NCBI RefSeq assembly: GCF_029869545.1 | Contig: NZ_JARWQD010000264.1 | Span: 1-37,725, forward strand | Direction: 5' to 3' | DNA: 37,725 nucleotides | From: Nocardia wallacei | GTDB taxonomy: Bacteria > Actinomycetota > Actinomycetes > Mycobacteriales > Mycobacteriaceae | Shown: positions 8,006-16,000 of the stretch, piece by piece | How positions within the stretch are numbered: the first letter of the stretch is position 1 | How the letters are laid out: each line of letters starts with the position of its first letter | Notes under the pieces: generated by a model | The model's input: the letters and a program-made list of their open reading frames with translations, nothing else | Told to the model about the DNA's origin: nothing | Database searches by the model: none | Position numbers and translations under genes: made by a program

Positions 8006-8790
8006 CCACCACCCTGGTCCGGCCCGCCGCACCGCGGCCGCTGCGCTGCTACACGGCCACCACGGTCCGAATCCTGCGGCAGTTGCGCGCCGATCATCGC
8101 ACCGTCGCGATGCTGCTGCTGGTACCGGCGCTGCTGCTGGCACTGCTGTATTTCGTCTACCAGGATTCCCCGACCGCGCCGGGCATGCCGCGGCTGTTCG
8201 ACCGGGTCGGGATCAGCATGCTCGGCATCCTGCCGTTCATCGTCATGTTCCTGATCACCGCGATCGCCATGCAGCGCGAACGCACCTCGGGCACGCTCGA
8301 ACGGCTGATGACCACGCCGCTGTCGAAGCTGGACCTGCTGGCGGGCTACGGCACCGCGTTCTCCACCGCGGCGGCGGCGCAGGCGGGGCTGGCCTGCCTG
8401 GTGGCGTTCGGGCTGCTGGGGCTCGAGTCGGCGGGCAGCGTATGGCTGGTGCTGCTGATCGCGGTGGTGGACGCCGCGCTCGGAGTGGCGCTGGGGCTGC
8501 TGGCGAGTGCCTTCGCCCGCACCGAATTTCAGGCCGTGCAGTTCATGCCGCTGGTCGTCGGGCCACAGTTCTTCCTGTGCGGGCTGCTGGTGCCGCGCGC
8601 ACAGCTGCCGGATTGGCTGGAGGTCATCAGCAACGTGCTCCCGCTGAGCTACGCCGTCGACGCGCTACAGCAGGTGTCCAGGAACCCGGGGGCCACCGGT
8701 GAAATGTGGCGTGACCTGGCGATCGTGGCCGCCTTCGCCGCCGTCGCACTGGCGCTGGGCGCGGCGACGCTGCGGAGGCGGACGGCGTGA
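8002..8790 (+). CDS. ABC-2 type transporter permease
   Basis: Integral membrane subunit (262 residues) with about six predicted helices, the first near residues 32-52 and the last at the C-terminus before TLRRRTA. It carries the ABC-2 family features RERTSGTLERLMTTP in the cytoplasmic loop and LPLSYAVDALQ near the end. The start ATG overlaps the ATPase stop codon and its own stop overlaps the TetR start (GTGA), so the three genes are translationally coupled. It would form a DrrAB-like exporter with the upstream ATPase. Substrate unknown. Confidence 0.92.
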   Translation: MTTTLVRPAAPRPLRCYTATTVRILRQLRADHRTVAMLLLVPALLLALLYFVYQDSPTAPGMPRLFDRVGISMLGILPFIVMFLITAIAMQRERTSGTLERLMTTPLSKLDLLAGYGTAFSTAAAAQAGLACLVAFGLLGLESAGSVWLVLLIAVVDAALGVALGLLASAFARTEFQAVQFMPLVVGPQFFLCGLLVPRAQLPDWLEVISNVLPLSYAVDALQQVSRNPGATGEMWRDLAIVAAFAAVALALGAATLRRRTA

Positions 8791-9440
8791 CGGCGCTACG
8801 CGGCACCCCCGGGGACGCACCGGACGAGCCGCGCGGCCGCAGCGGGCGGCGGCCCGGGCAATCGGGAACGCGGGAGGCGATCCTCGACGCCGCCCGGACC
8901 CGGTTCGCGGAGGTCGGTTTCGACAAGGCGTCCATCCGGTCGATCGCGGGGGCGGCGGGCGTGGACCCCGCCCTCGTGCACCATTATTTCGGCACCAAAC
9001 AGGAATTGCTCATCGCGGCGCTGCATCTGCCGATGGATCCGGAGGACGTCCGCGCCGAACTGGCGGCCGCCCCTGTCGAGCACCTCGGCGCGACCATCGT
9101 GCGCACCGTGATCGGCGTGTGGGACTCCCCCAGCGGCACCTCCGCGGTCGCCGCGTTCCGCACGATCGTCGGTGGCGGTGACGGCGCGCTGGCGCGCAAC
9201 TTCCTGCTGGAGGTGGTGATGAAAGACGTACTGCCCCGGGTGGATTCGCCGCCCGGCTCCGGCATCACCCGGGTGATGCTCGCGGCGTCGCAGATGATGG
9301 GCCTGCTGATCGCCCGCAAGATCGCCGAGGTGGAGCCCATCGCGTCGATGACGGCCGACGAGCTGGCCGCGCTGGTCGGGCCGACCCTGCAGCGCTACCT
9401 CACGGGCGATCTCGAGTTACCCGCGCCGGGCAGTCGCTGA
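8787..9440 (+). CDS. TetR-family repressor of the adjacent exporter
   Basis: Regulator of 217 residues. After a disordered basic N-terminus (residues 1-28) comes the TetR helix-turn-helix, with TREAILDAARTRFAEVGFDKASI and VDPALVHHYFGTKQELL (two segments, about 29-77). The remainder is the helical ligand-binding domain with a TetR_C-type LAARNFLLEVV-like region. Start is GTG at 8787, overlapping the permease stop. As the last gene of the operon it most likely autorepresses through the palindromes at 7228-7264. M. tuberculosis Rv1685c is the apparent counterpart by order. The ligand is unknown, presumably a substrate of the exporter. Confidence 0.92.
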   Translation: MTALRGTPGDAPDEPRGRSGRRPGQSGTREAILDAARTRFAEVGFDKASIRSIAGAAGVDPALVHHYFGTKQELLIAALHLPMDPEDVRAELAAAPVEHLGATIVRTVIGVWDSPSGTSAVAAFRTIVGGGDGALARNFLLEVVMKDVLPRVDSPPGSGITRVMLAASQMMGLLIARKIAEVEPIASMTADELAALVGPTLQRYLTGDLELPAPGSR

Positions 9441-9474
9441 ACGGCAAGAACACGAGTGATACAGGCGATTCCGC

Positions 9475-9696
9475 TCAGTCCTGGGCCGCGAACGCCTCGT
9501 GCTCCTCGTCGCCCACCTCGCGGGCCTCGTCGATGAGCAGGACCGGGATGCCGTCGTCGATCGGGTAGGCACGGCGCAGGCGCGGGTTGTAGAGCACGCT
9601 GTGGCCGTTCACGTCGCGGACCAGCGACAGCGGGCCCTTGTCCTGCGGGCAGGCCAGCAGGCTCAGCAGGGTCGGGTCCAAGGTTTCCTCCGCCAT
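9475..9696 (-). CDS. Trm112-like protein (YcaR/UPF0434 family)
   Basis: Small protein of 73 residues. The fold signature is LDPTLLSLLACPQDKGPL at residues 6-23 (in parts LLSLLACP and QDKGPL), then LVYNPRLRRAYPIDDGIPVLL-type motifs read here as YNPRLRRAYPIDDGIPVLL. Only one of the zinc-site cysteines (CPQDKGPL instead of CPxCKGPL) is kept, as in many bacterial members. Eukaryotic Trm112 activates methyltransferases; the bacterial role is poorly defined. It lies 10 bp downstream of gtrA in the same direction and may be co-transcribed. M. tuberculosis Rv1684 is the likely counterpart by size and location. Confidence 0.88.
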   Translation of the reverse strand: MAEETLDPTLLSLLACPQDKGPLSLVRDVNGHSVLYNPRLRRAYPIDDGIPVLLIDEAREVGDEEHEAFAAQD

Positions 9697-9706
9697 GACC
9701 GATAAC

Positions 9707-10174
9707 CTACCGCTCCGCCGCGACGGCCCCGCGCGGTGCCCGCCGGAACGAGAAGTGCCGGTGGCCGAAGAAGCTCGCCACCGCCACCAGGCCCATCACC
9801 GCCACCGTCGCGGGCGTCTCCGGCAGCCGCAGGGCGCCGACGGCCAGCTGCACCCCGGCCATATTCAGCAGCAGCCCACCGGAATTCACCAGCACGAACC
9901 GCACGAAATCGCGCAGCACGTGGCCGCGCACCCGGAACACCAGGGTCCGGTGCGCGACGAACGCGAACACGATGCTGATGCAGTAGGCCAGCGCGACGGC
10001 CGCGGCGGGCGGCCAGCCGTCGGGCAGGATCTTCAGCCACATCACGGTCAGCACCATGCCCAGCAGCGTGTTGCAGCCGCCGACCGCCGCGAACGCGATC
10101 TCCTGGCGCCGGAGCAGCCGCAGCAGCAGCCCGGGGGCGAGCGCGCCGGTCTCCGACCTTTCCGTCACGCTCAC
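9707..10174 (-). CDS. GtrA-family membrane protein (polyprenyl-phosphate-sugar flippase candidate)
   Basis: Membrane protein of 155 residues with four predicted helices, matching GtrA/DPMS3 proteins. Family features include AVGGCNTLLG in helix 1, FAFVAHRTLVFR after helix 2, and FFGHRHFSFRR at the C-terminus. GtrA proteins are proposed to move polyprenyl-phosphate sugars across the membrane. The start is GTG 10174, overlapping the stop of the YfhO gene (GTGA), which fixes the frame; an upstream in-frame extension to 10321 lies inside that gene. With the YfhO protein, GT2 and aminotransferase it makes a compact set for extracytoplasmic sugar transfer. Confidence 0.88.
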   Translation of the reverse strand: MSVTERSETGALAPGLLLRLLRRQEIAFAAVGGCNTLLGMVLTVMWLKILPDGWPPAAAVALAYCISIVFAFVAHRTLVFRVRGHVLRDFVRFVLVNSGGLLLNMAGVQLAVGALRLPETPATVAVMGLVAVASFFGHRHFSFRRAPRGAVAAER

Positions 10175-12471
10175 GAGACCGCTTCCGCCAGTGGGCGTTC
10201 CGGCTCGCGCGGGGGCGCGTCCGGATCCTGGTCGTCGCGCCGGCGCGAGCGCACGTACATCCACTGCAGGACACCCAGCCCGGCCAGTCCCAGCACCGCC
10301 GTGCCGATGCCGATCTTCCATCCCGGCGGACGCCAGGTCACCTCCAGCTCGGCATTATCGGTTCCGGCCGGGATATCCACGGCGACAAAGGATTTCGCGA
10401 CCGTGGTGAAGGGGATCTCCTGTCCGTTCAGGTGCACGCGGTACCCCGGCCAGCCGAGCCGGGCGAACACCACGCGCCCGCCGTCGCGCGAGGTCACCCG
10501 CAGCGTGCTGGAGGTCTCGGACTCCGAGGTCGAGGTGGCGGTGACACCGGCGGCATCGGCCACCCGGCCGTTCACGGTCGAGATCGGGCCGCCGACACGC
10601 TCGAGCACCCGGATGTAGCGCTCGTGGCCCGGATAGTCGGCCCACTTCCAGCCCTCGGGCGCGGGCTGGGTCCCGGCGTCGGGGAACATGGCCTTCTGCA
10701 GCACGATCCGGTCCAGCTTCATCAGATCGGCGACCGTGCGGCCCGTGGTCGGCTCCGGCGTGAACAGGCGCCGGTAGGCGTCCGGGCAGACGCTGGAATC
10801 CCAGCGCATGCACAGCATTTCGCCGAACCAGTAGTGCCCGTTCGGGGTGTAGCCGTTGACGTAGTCCTGCTCGACATCCTTGGCGTAGTTGCCGAATGCC
10901 AGCGAGCCGTAGGCACCCCGCAGCGTCCGATCGCCCGGTTGCAGCAGCCCGCGATCGCCGAGTTGCAGCGTGATGCCGTCGAACTTCGGGAACGCCGCCT
11001 TGGCATCGGAGCGGTTGGTGGGCAGATTCCAGCTCATCGGATTCGGCTGCGCGCGGTCGACCTGCGCGTAGGCGATCGGCAGCATGGCCGCGATGGTCAG
11101 CAGGGCCGCGGCGGCCGCCCCGCGGGTGCGCGCCAGCCACACCGCGGCGGCACCGAACGCGGCCACGACGACCGCCGACAGCACATGCCACAGCACGTTG
11201 CGCGGGTCGGCGGAGAACGTGCGCACCCACAGCAACCCGATCAGCACCGCGGCCGCGACGGCGCGGGTACGCCACCCGGCGGTGGTGCCGAACCGCCCCA
11301 GCAGCACGCACACCAGGATCAGCAGGCCGAGCGCGACCATCGGCAGCACCCGGGCGGGCCAGCGCAGCGGGCCCACGGTGCCGGGCCCGGCGGCCCACAT
11401 CAGGAACATGATCGCGAACAGCGCCACCGCCGTGAGCTCGCGCCACGCGGCCCGCGCCCGGCCCCAGTCCACGAACGCCAGCGCCGGGATCAGGAACCAG
11501 GCGATATAGGTCATCGGCAGCGGCTGGATGTATCCCCACCACGAGTTCAGCGCCGGAAGTGTGGACGGCAGGCTGGCGTTCAGCGACTCCGACCAGGGCA
11601 CCGTGAGGAACTGGTCGTTATTGATCTGTGCGGTGCCACGCCAGCTCACCTTCGCCGACAGCATGCTCGGCAGGTAGGTCAGCAGGCCCGCCAGGCCCGC
11701 GCACAGCGCGACCGCCGTCAGCCGTGCGACCGGTTTCCATCGGCGCTGATAGACGATCTCCCCCACCGCGACCGCCACCAGCATCAGGGCGGCCTCCACC
11801 GCGGGGAAGACGTATTCGACCGAGATCGCCAGGTACAGGAAGACGAAAACCGGTATGGGCCCGCTCTTTCCGCGCGAATAGCGCACCGCCGACGCCCACG
11901 CGTGCACCATCCACGCGGTGCCGGTCAGCGAGGTCATCCAGCTGGCCTGGTCGAAGAACAGGAACCAGCCGGTGAACGGGAACGCGGCACCGGCGACCGC
12001 GGCCCACTGCACGCGCCCGCCGTAGGCCAGGCACACCCGGTACACGCCGAGCGCGGCGATGATCGCGAAGATCAGCTTCACCACCGTGGCGTACACCGCG
12101 AGATTGTCGACCGAGGGCGCGATCAGATCGATCAGCAGCTGCGGCGGGTTGAACAGCCCCGCCTCCTCCATCGTGTAGTTGCCCGTCATCCACTGTTCGG
12201 GGATGAGCACCGGCAGATTGCCCTCGCGCAGATGGCGGCCGAGCATCACCCACAGCGGGGTGTACTGGGATTCGGTGTCGTCGGTGAAGAAATGGCGCGC
12301 GTCGGCCAGCAGCACCGCGGCATAGCCGAGCACCACCCCGAGTGCGGTGATCGCTCCCCACCGGTACACGCTCCTGCGCGACGGACCGCCCGGGGCACGC
12401 TCCGTCGGCACCCGGGACCCGGCGGGCGCGGGAGGTTCGGCCAGCGCCGTCGACACTGCACTTTCCACCAC
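10171..12471 (-). CDS. YfhO-type GT-C membrane glycosyltransferase
   Basis: Large polytopic membrane protein of 766 residues. About a dozen helices occupy residues 38-460, a long extracytoplasmic domain spans roughly 470-715, a last helix lies near 716-738, and the tail is charged. The first extracytoplasmic loop has an acidic patch DDTESQY (64-70), the position of catalytic acidic residues in GT-C enzymes. YfhO proteins act with a GtrB-like GT2 and a GtrA flippase to move a sugar from polyprenyl phosphate onto an outside acceptor. Start GTG 12471; translation is coupled to gtrA. The acceptor in a mycolata envelope is unknown; arabinogalactan, a lipoglycan or a protein are possible. A non-catalytic membrane role cannot be excluded. 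Confidence 0.8.
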   Translation of the reverse strand: MVESAVSTALAEPPAPAGSRVPTERAPGGPSRRSVYRWGAITALGVVLGYAAVLLADARHFFTDDTESQYTPLWVMLGRHLREGNLPVLIPEQWMTGNYTMEEAGLFNPPQLLIDLIAPSVDNLAVYATVVKLIFAIIAALGVYRVCLAYGGRVQWAAVAGAAFPFTGWFLFFDQASWMTSLTGTAWMVHAWASAVRYSRGKSGPIPVFVFLYLAISVEYVFPAVEAALMLVAVAVGEIVYQRRWKPVARLTAVALCAGLAGLLTYLPSMLSAKVSWRGTAQINNDQFLTVPWSESLNASLPSTLPALNSWWGYIQPLPMTYIAWFLIPALAFVDWGRARAAWRELTAVALFAIMFLMWAAGPGTVGPLRWPARVLPMVALGLLILVCVLLGRFGTTAGWRTRAVAAAVLIGLLWVRTFSADPRNVLWHVLSAVVVAAFGAAAVWLARTRGAAAAALLTIAAMLPIAYAQVDRAQPNPMSWNLPTNRSDAKAAFPKFDGITLQLGDRGLLQPGDRTLRGAYGSLAFGNYAKDVEQDYVNGYTPNGHYWFGEMLCMRWDSSVCPDAYRRLFTPEPTTGRTVADLMKLDRIVLQKAMFPDAGTQPAPEGWKWADYPGHERYIRVLERVGGPISTVNGRVADAAGVTATSTSESETSSTLRVTSRDGGRVVFARLGWPGYRVHLNGQEIPFTTVAKSFVAVDIPAGTDNAELEVTWRPPGWKIGIGTAVLGLAGLGVLQWMYVRSRRRDDQDPDAPPREPERPLAEAVS

Positions 12472-12656
12472 GAGTCACAGACCCTACAGGCCCGGGTGGC
12501 GCTTGGCATCGACCCCGGATCCGGCGATGATGTCGGGATGCCTCGCCGTCCCGGAGCCCGCCACCTGCTGCGTGTTAGAGTTCACCGCGATTCGGGCTCT
12601 GCACTGCAACGAGGAGTTCCGGCGCGCACCGTCGTCCCCGAAAGTCGAACCAGCTG
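12472..12656. promoter_or_regulatory. divergent promoter region of the glycosylation locus
   Basis: A 185-bp spacer between the outward-reading YfhO and GT2 genes. On the plus strand TAGAGT (12576-12581), preceded by GTGT, is a possible extended -10 with a 5' leader of about 70 nt to the GT2 start. No clear dyad was found. Confidence 0.35.
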
Positions 12657-13751
12657 ATGCCGATTCCGTCCGCACGACCGCACCCCGCCACCGATCCGGC
12701 GCGGACCAACGGTCATTTCGGCCGGGTCCACGAGGTCTCGGTCGTCGTCCCGGTGTATCGGGGCGAGGAGACCATCGCCGGGCTGGTCGCCGAGCTGCAG
12801 AAGCTGACCCGGCCCACCGCCACCCCGGGCGGCAGCACCTTCGCGGTCTCGGAGATCGTGCTCGTGCACGATCACGGCCCGGACCGCTCGGATGTGGTGC
12901 TGCAGCGGCTCGACGAGGACTACGACCGGGTGCGCGTGGTCTGGCTGAGCCGCAACTTCGGGCAGGACGCCGCGACCATCGCCGGAATGGCGGCCGCGCG
13001 CGGCGAGTGGATCGTCACCATGGACGAGGACGGGCAGCACGATCCGGGGTATATCGGCTCGTTCATCGATACCGCGCTCGCGCAGCGGGCCGACCTGGTC
13101 TACTCCAAGCCCACCAACACCCGCCCGCACGGTTTCCTGCGCAACCTCACCTCGCGCGGCGCCAAGCTCGTGCTCGCGACGCTGTTCGCGTTCCCGGATT
13201 CGACCCGGTTCGAAAGCTATCGGCTGATCCGCGGCGATATCGGGCGGCAGCTGGCCGAGGTCGCCTCCAACGGAGTCTACCTGGATGTGGCGCTCACCTG
13301 GGTGGTCGACAATGCCGCGCAGGCACCGGTGCAGCTGCGGGCCGAGGGGCGCGAGGAGTCGGGCTACAACTACCGGCGGCTGTTCTCGCTGTTCTGGAAG
13401 ATGGTGCTGTGCAGCGGAACTCGCGGCCTGCGCATGGTGAGCCTGCTCGGGGTGACGCTGGCCGGGGCGGGCGTGGTCTACGCGGCGATCGTCGTGGGGC
13501 AGGTGCTGTTCGGCAACGGCAACAATCCGGAGGGCTGGGCCTCGACCATCGTGGTGCTGCTGCTGGTGTCGGGGGCAATCCTGTTCTCGCTCGGTCTGAT
13601 CGCCGAATATCTCGGCGTGGCGCTGCATGTGCTGGTGGGCAAACCTCTTTACCTGACGGTAGATTCGCCGACACCGCGCCCGGACGAGCATCGGGCACCG
13701 GCCCTGTCCACGACCGCAGCGAACGGGGGGAACGACCCGGGTGAGCACTGA
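12657..13751 (+). CDS. GT2 polyprenyl-phosphate glycosyltransferase (GtrB/ArnC-like)
   Basis: Would transfer a sugar from a nucleotide donor to polyprenyl phosphate at the inner face of the membrane. The 364-residue protein has an N-terminal GT-A domain beginning VSVVVPVYRGEE (27-38), the conserved RNFGQDAATIAGMAAARG (99-116) and the metal-binding DEDGQHDP (123-130). Two C-terminal helices (about 260-282 and 295-318) are typical of GtrB, ArnC and CsbB enzymes. Some N- and C-terminal sequence is low complexity. It overlaps the aminotransferase gene by 11 bp, so the two are translationally linked, which argues that the aminotransferase makes its donor sugar. Start ATG 12657 lacks a strong SD. 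Confidence 0.9.
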   Translation: MPIPSARPHPATDPARTNGHFGRVHEVSVVVPVYRGEETIAGLVAELQKLTRPTATPGGSTFAVSEIVLVHDHGPDRSDVVLQRLDEDYDRVRVVWLSRNFGQDAATIAGMAAARGEWIVTMDEDGQHDPGYIGSFIDTALAQRADLVYSKPTNTRPHGFLRNLTSRGAKLVLATLFAFPDSTRFESYRLIRGDIGRQLAEVASNGVYLDVALTWVVDNAAQAPVQLRAEGREESGYNYRRLFSLFWKMVLCSGTRGLRMVSLLGVTLAGAGVVYAAIVVGQVLFGNGNNPEGWASTIVVLLLVSGAILFSLGLIAEYLGVALHVLVGKPLYLTVDSPTPRPDEHRAPALSTTAANGGNDPGEH

Positions 13752-14877
13752 CCGCATCATCTTCAGCAGGCCCTTCCGTGCCGCGCGCGAGCTGGCCAAC
13801 CTCGAGACCGTGCTGGCCTCGGATCAGAGCCACGGCGACGGGCCGTTCACCGCGGCGGCCACCGACAAGCTGAAGCGGATCACCGGTGCCCCGCACGCGC
13901 TGCTGACCACCTCGTGCACGCATGCGCTGGAGATGGCCGGGCTGCTGCTGGAACTCGGCCCCGACGACGAGGTGATCGTCCCGAGCTTCGCGTTCACCTC
14001 GACCGCCACCGCGATGGCCCTGCGCGGAGCCACCTGCGTCTTCGCCGATATCGACGAGCGCGGCAACATCGATCCGGAATCGGTGGCGGCGGCGGTGACC
14101 GACCGCACCAAGGCGATCGTGGTGATCCACTACGGCGGTGTCGCCGCCGATATGGACCGGCTGCTGGCGCTGGCCGACGCCCACGGGCTGGCGCTGATCG
14201 AGGACAACGCGCACGGGCTGGGCGGTACCTGGCGCGGGCGGCCGCTGGGCAGCATCGGCACCGCGGGCGCGCTCAGCTTCCACGACACCAAGAACGTGCA
14301 CTGCGGCGAGGGCGGCGCGATCCTGCTCACCGACGAGATCCTGATGGGGCGCGCGGAGATCATCCGGGAGAAGGGCACCGACCGGGCCCGCTTCCTGCGC
14401 GGCGCCGTCGACAAGTACTCCTGGCAGGACATCGGCTCCAGTTATCTGCCCAGCGAGCTGAACGCGGCGGTGCTCGACGCGCAGCTCGCCGAGTTCGACA
14501 CCATCCAGGCGGGGCGGTTCCGGGTGTGGAACGCCTACGCCGCCGCGCTGCCGGACTGGGCCCGCCGCAACGACATTCGCCTCATGCAGGTGCCCGGCGA
14601 CCGCGAGCACACCGCGCACCTGTACTACCTGCGCACCCCCACCGAGCGCAGCCGCGACGATCTCATCGATCACCTGCGCGCCCGGGGCATTTCGGCCCCG
14701 TTCCACTACGTCCCCCTGGACTCCAGCCCCGCGGGCCTCAAACTCGGCCGCACGCCCCACCCCTGCACCCGCACCGCCGAATTCTCCAGCACCCTCGTCC
14801 GCCTCCCCCTCTGGCCCGACCTCACCGACACCCAAATCACCCGAGTCCTCGAAGCCGTCACCACCTTCACCGCCTGA
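13741..14877 (+). CDS. WecE/RffA-like dTDP-4-keto-6-deoxyhexose aminotransferase (DegT/DnrJ/EryC1)
   Basis: PLP-dependent sugar aminotransferase, 378 residues. Catalytic Lys184 lies in SFHDTKN; PLP-ring Asp155 in EDNAHG; the phosphate pocket is TSCTHALEMAG (57-67). Similarity to E. coli WecE (dTDP-4-amino-4,6-dideoxygalactose transaminase, recalled) is strong, including the stretch RAEIIREKGTDR and DKYSWQDIGSSYLPSEL. The likely product is therefore a dTDP-4-amino-4,6-dideoxyhexose such as dTDP-Fuc4N; the exact epimer cannot be read. Start GTG 13741 is inside the GT2 gene. No rmlA/rmlB is present here; the housekeeping rhamnose pathway could supply the 4-keto substrate. Converges with the GNAT gene 9 bp away. 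Confidence 0.9.
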   Translation: MSTDRIIFSRPFRAARELANLETVLASDQSHGDGPFTAAATDKLKRITGAPHALLTTSCTHALEMAGLLLELGPDDEVIVPSFAFTSTATAMALRGATCVFADIDERGNIDPESVAAAVTDRTKAIVVIHYGGVAADMDRLLALADAHGLALIEDNAHGLGGTWRGRPLGSIGTAGALSFHDTKNVHCGEGGAILLTDEILMGRAEIIREKGTDRARFLRGAVDKYSWQDIGSSYLPSELNAAVLDAQLAEFDTIQAGRFRVWNAYAAALPDWARRNDIRLMQVPGDREHTAHLYYLRTPTERSRDDLIDHLRARGISAPFHYVPLDSSPAGLKLGRTPHPCTRTAEFSSTLVRLPLWPDLTDTQITRVLEAVTTFTA

Positions 14878-14886
14878 AGTGGGCGG

Positions 14887-15396
14887 TCAGGCGGGGAGGT
14901 CGCGGCGCATGGAGGTTCGGGGGGAGCGGTCTAGGCCGTGGGTGGATTCGGCGGCGCGGAGGGCGCGGAGGCCGGGGGTTTCCTCGGCGGTGGAGAGGCG
15001 ACGGAAGCCCAGGCGGGTGTAGTACGGGGCGTTCCAGGGGACCTCGGTGAAGGTGGTCAGGGTGAGGGCGGGGAGGCCGCGGGCGGACGCCCAGGCCGCC
15101 AGGTGATCGATCAGGGCCTTGCCGATCCGCCGCCCCGCGTATTCCGGACGCACCGAGACCTGTTCGAGGTGGGCGCTGCCGTCGACCACGTCGGCGACCA
15201 GGTAGGCCACCGGGACGTCGGCGGCGTCGGCGTAGACCCAGGCGCGGCCCGCCTCGGCGAAGCCGCGCAGACGCTCGATCGACGGCGGTTCGTCCTCGGC
15301 GACCCACACCATCCCGATATCGGCGAACGGTTTACCGGCGGCCCGCTCGATATCGCGCAGAATCGGCAGATCGTCCTCGGTCACCGGACGGATCAC
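14887..15396 (-). CDS. GNAT-family N-acetyltransferase
   Basis: Acetyl-CoA-dependent acyltransferase of 169 residues with motif A around LEQVSVRPEYAGRRIGKAL and the C-terminal strand NAPYYTRLGFR. GTG 15396 is preferred because GGGAGGAG stands seven bases in front and homology starts at IRPVTEDDLP; the frame stays open up to an ATG at 15429, but that start has no RBS. It is divergent from the DUF3291-like gene across the 15442-15456 dyad. It ends 9 bp from the sugar aminotransferase but on the opposite strand, so a role in acetylating that amino sugar is possible though not supported by operon structure. Substrate unknown. Confidence 0.85.
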   Translation of the reverse strand: MIRPVTEDDLPILRDIERAAGKPFADIGMVWVAEDEPPSIERLRGFAEAGRAWVYADAADVPVAYLVADVVDGSAHLEQVSVRPEYAGRRIGKALIDHLAAWASARGLPALTLTTFTEVPWNAPYYTRLGFRRLSTAEETPGLRALRAAESTHGLDRSPRTSMRRDLPA

Positions 15397-15422
15397 GGCG
15401 GCACTCCTCCCTCGACTGGGCA

Positions 15423-15456
15423 TTGACATTTAATAAGCCAATGTAGATTATCTACA
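15423..15456 (+). promoter_or_regulatory. promoter with perfect palindromic operator
   Basis: The perfect dyad TGTAGAT-T-ATCTACA (15442-15456) lies on a plus-strand promoter with -35 TTGACA (15423-15428), 15-nt spacer and -10 TAGATT (15444-15449). The predicted start site coincides with the ATG at 15458, implying a leaderless transcript. The dyad covers the -10, as expected for a repressor site, and could also act on the divergent GNAT gene. No regulator gene is adjacent. Confidence 0.65.
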
Positions 15457-15457
15457 C

Positions 15458-16000
15458 ATGCCTACTAATTCTCCAGGTCCGGTGCGAGCGCCACGGCAGA
15501 CGCGCGAGATCGCCCGCTGGCTGCGGCGGAACTGGCGCCACCACAGTACTTCCGGTGCGCGGGCGGCCGATTTCGCCGTGCTGAGCCGATGGAAGACCGG
15601 GGCGCCGGTATCGCACGACGGGCCGTACCTGATGAGCATCACCCAGTACACGCCCGGTCGGCTGACCGATGTCGGCGACATCTGGCGCCTGTCGGAACGG
15701 CTCGGCGACGAACTGATCGAGATCGAGGGCGCGGTCGCCGTCATGACCTACATCCAGCCCGCGCGCCGACGGCTCGGATCGGTCTCGGCGTGGACCGACC
15801 GGCGCGGACTGACGACATTCGTCGCCCTGCCGACCCATGTCGAAACCATGCGGAAGTATCGCCCGCGGGGGCTACCACTGCGCTCGGCCACCTGGTGGGA
15901 CGACGAGTACCCGGGCGACTCCGCCCTGAGCCGCGGACTGCGCCTGCTCGACAGCAGTCCCGAACGCCGCATCGCGATTCCGGCGCCCGGGAGGGTCTAG
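15458..16000 (+). CDS. DUF3291-like dimeric alpha/beta-barrel protein, function unknown
   Basis: Uncharacterised 180-residue protein. After a basic N-terminus it has a ferredoxin-like/ABM-type pattern: SITQYTPGRLTDVGDIWRL, then GAVAVMTYIQPARRRLGSVSAWTDRRGLTTF (listed in two parts), then PTHVETMRKYRPRG and SATWWDDEYPG. The W-x-D/E...F...H...M+KYR pattern resembles DUF3291 and antibiotic-biosynthesis-monooxygenase-like dimeric barrels. The family call is tentative. ATG 15458 coincides with the predicted transcription start, so translation is probably leaderless. Its stop codon shares the palindromic CTAG (15997-16000) with the convergent lipase/ligase gene. The strong operator in front suggests induction by a specific signal. 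Confidence 0.7.
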   Translation: MPTNSPGPVRAPRQTREIARWLRRNWRHHSTSGARAADFAVLSRWKTGAPVSHDGPYLMSITQYTPGRLTDVGDIWRLSERLGDELIEIEGAVAVMTYIQPARRRLGSVSAWTDRRGLTTFVALPTHVETMRKYRPRGLPLRSATWWDDEYPGDSALSRGLRLLDSSPERRIAIPAPGRV

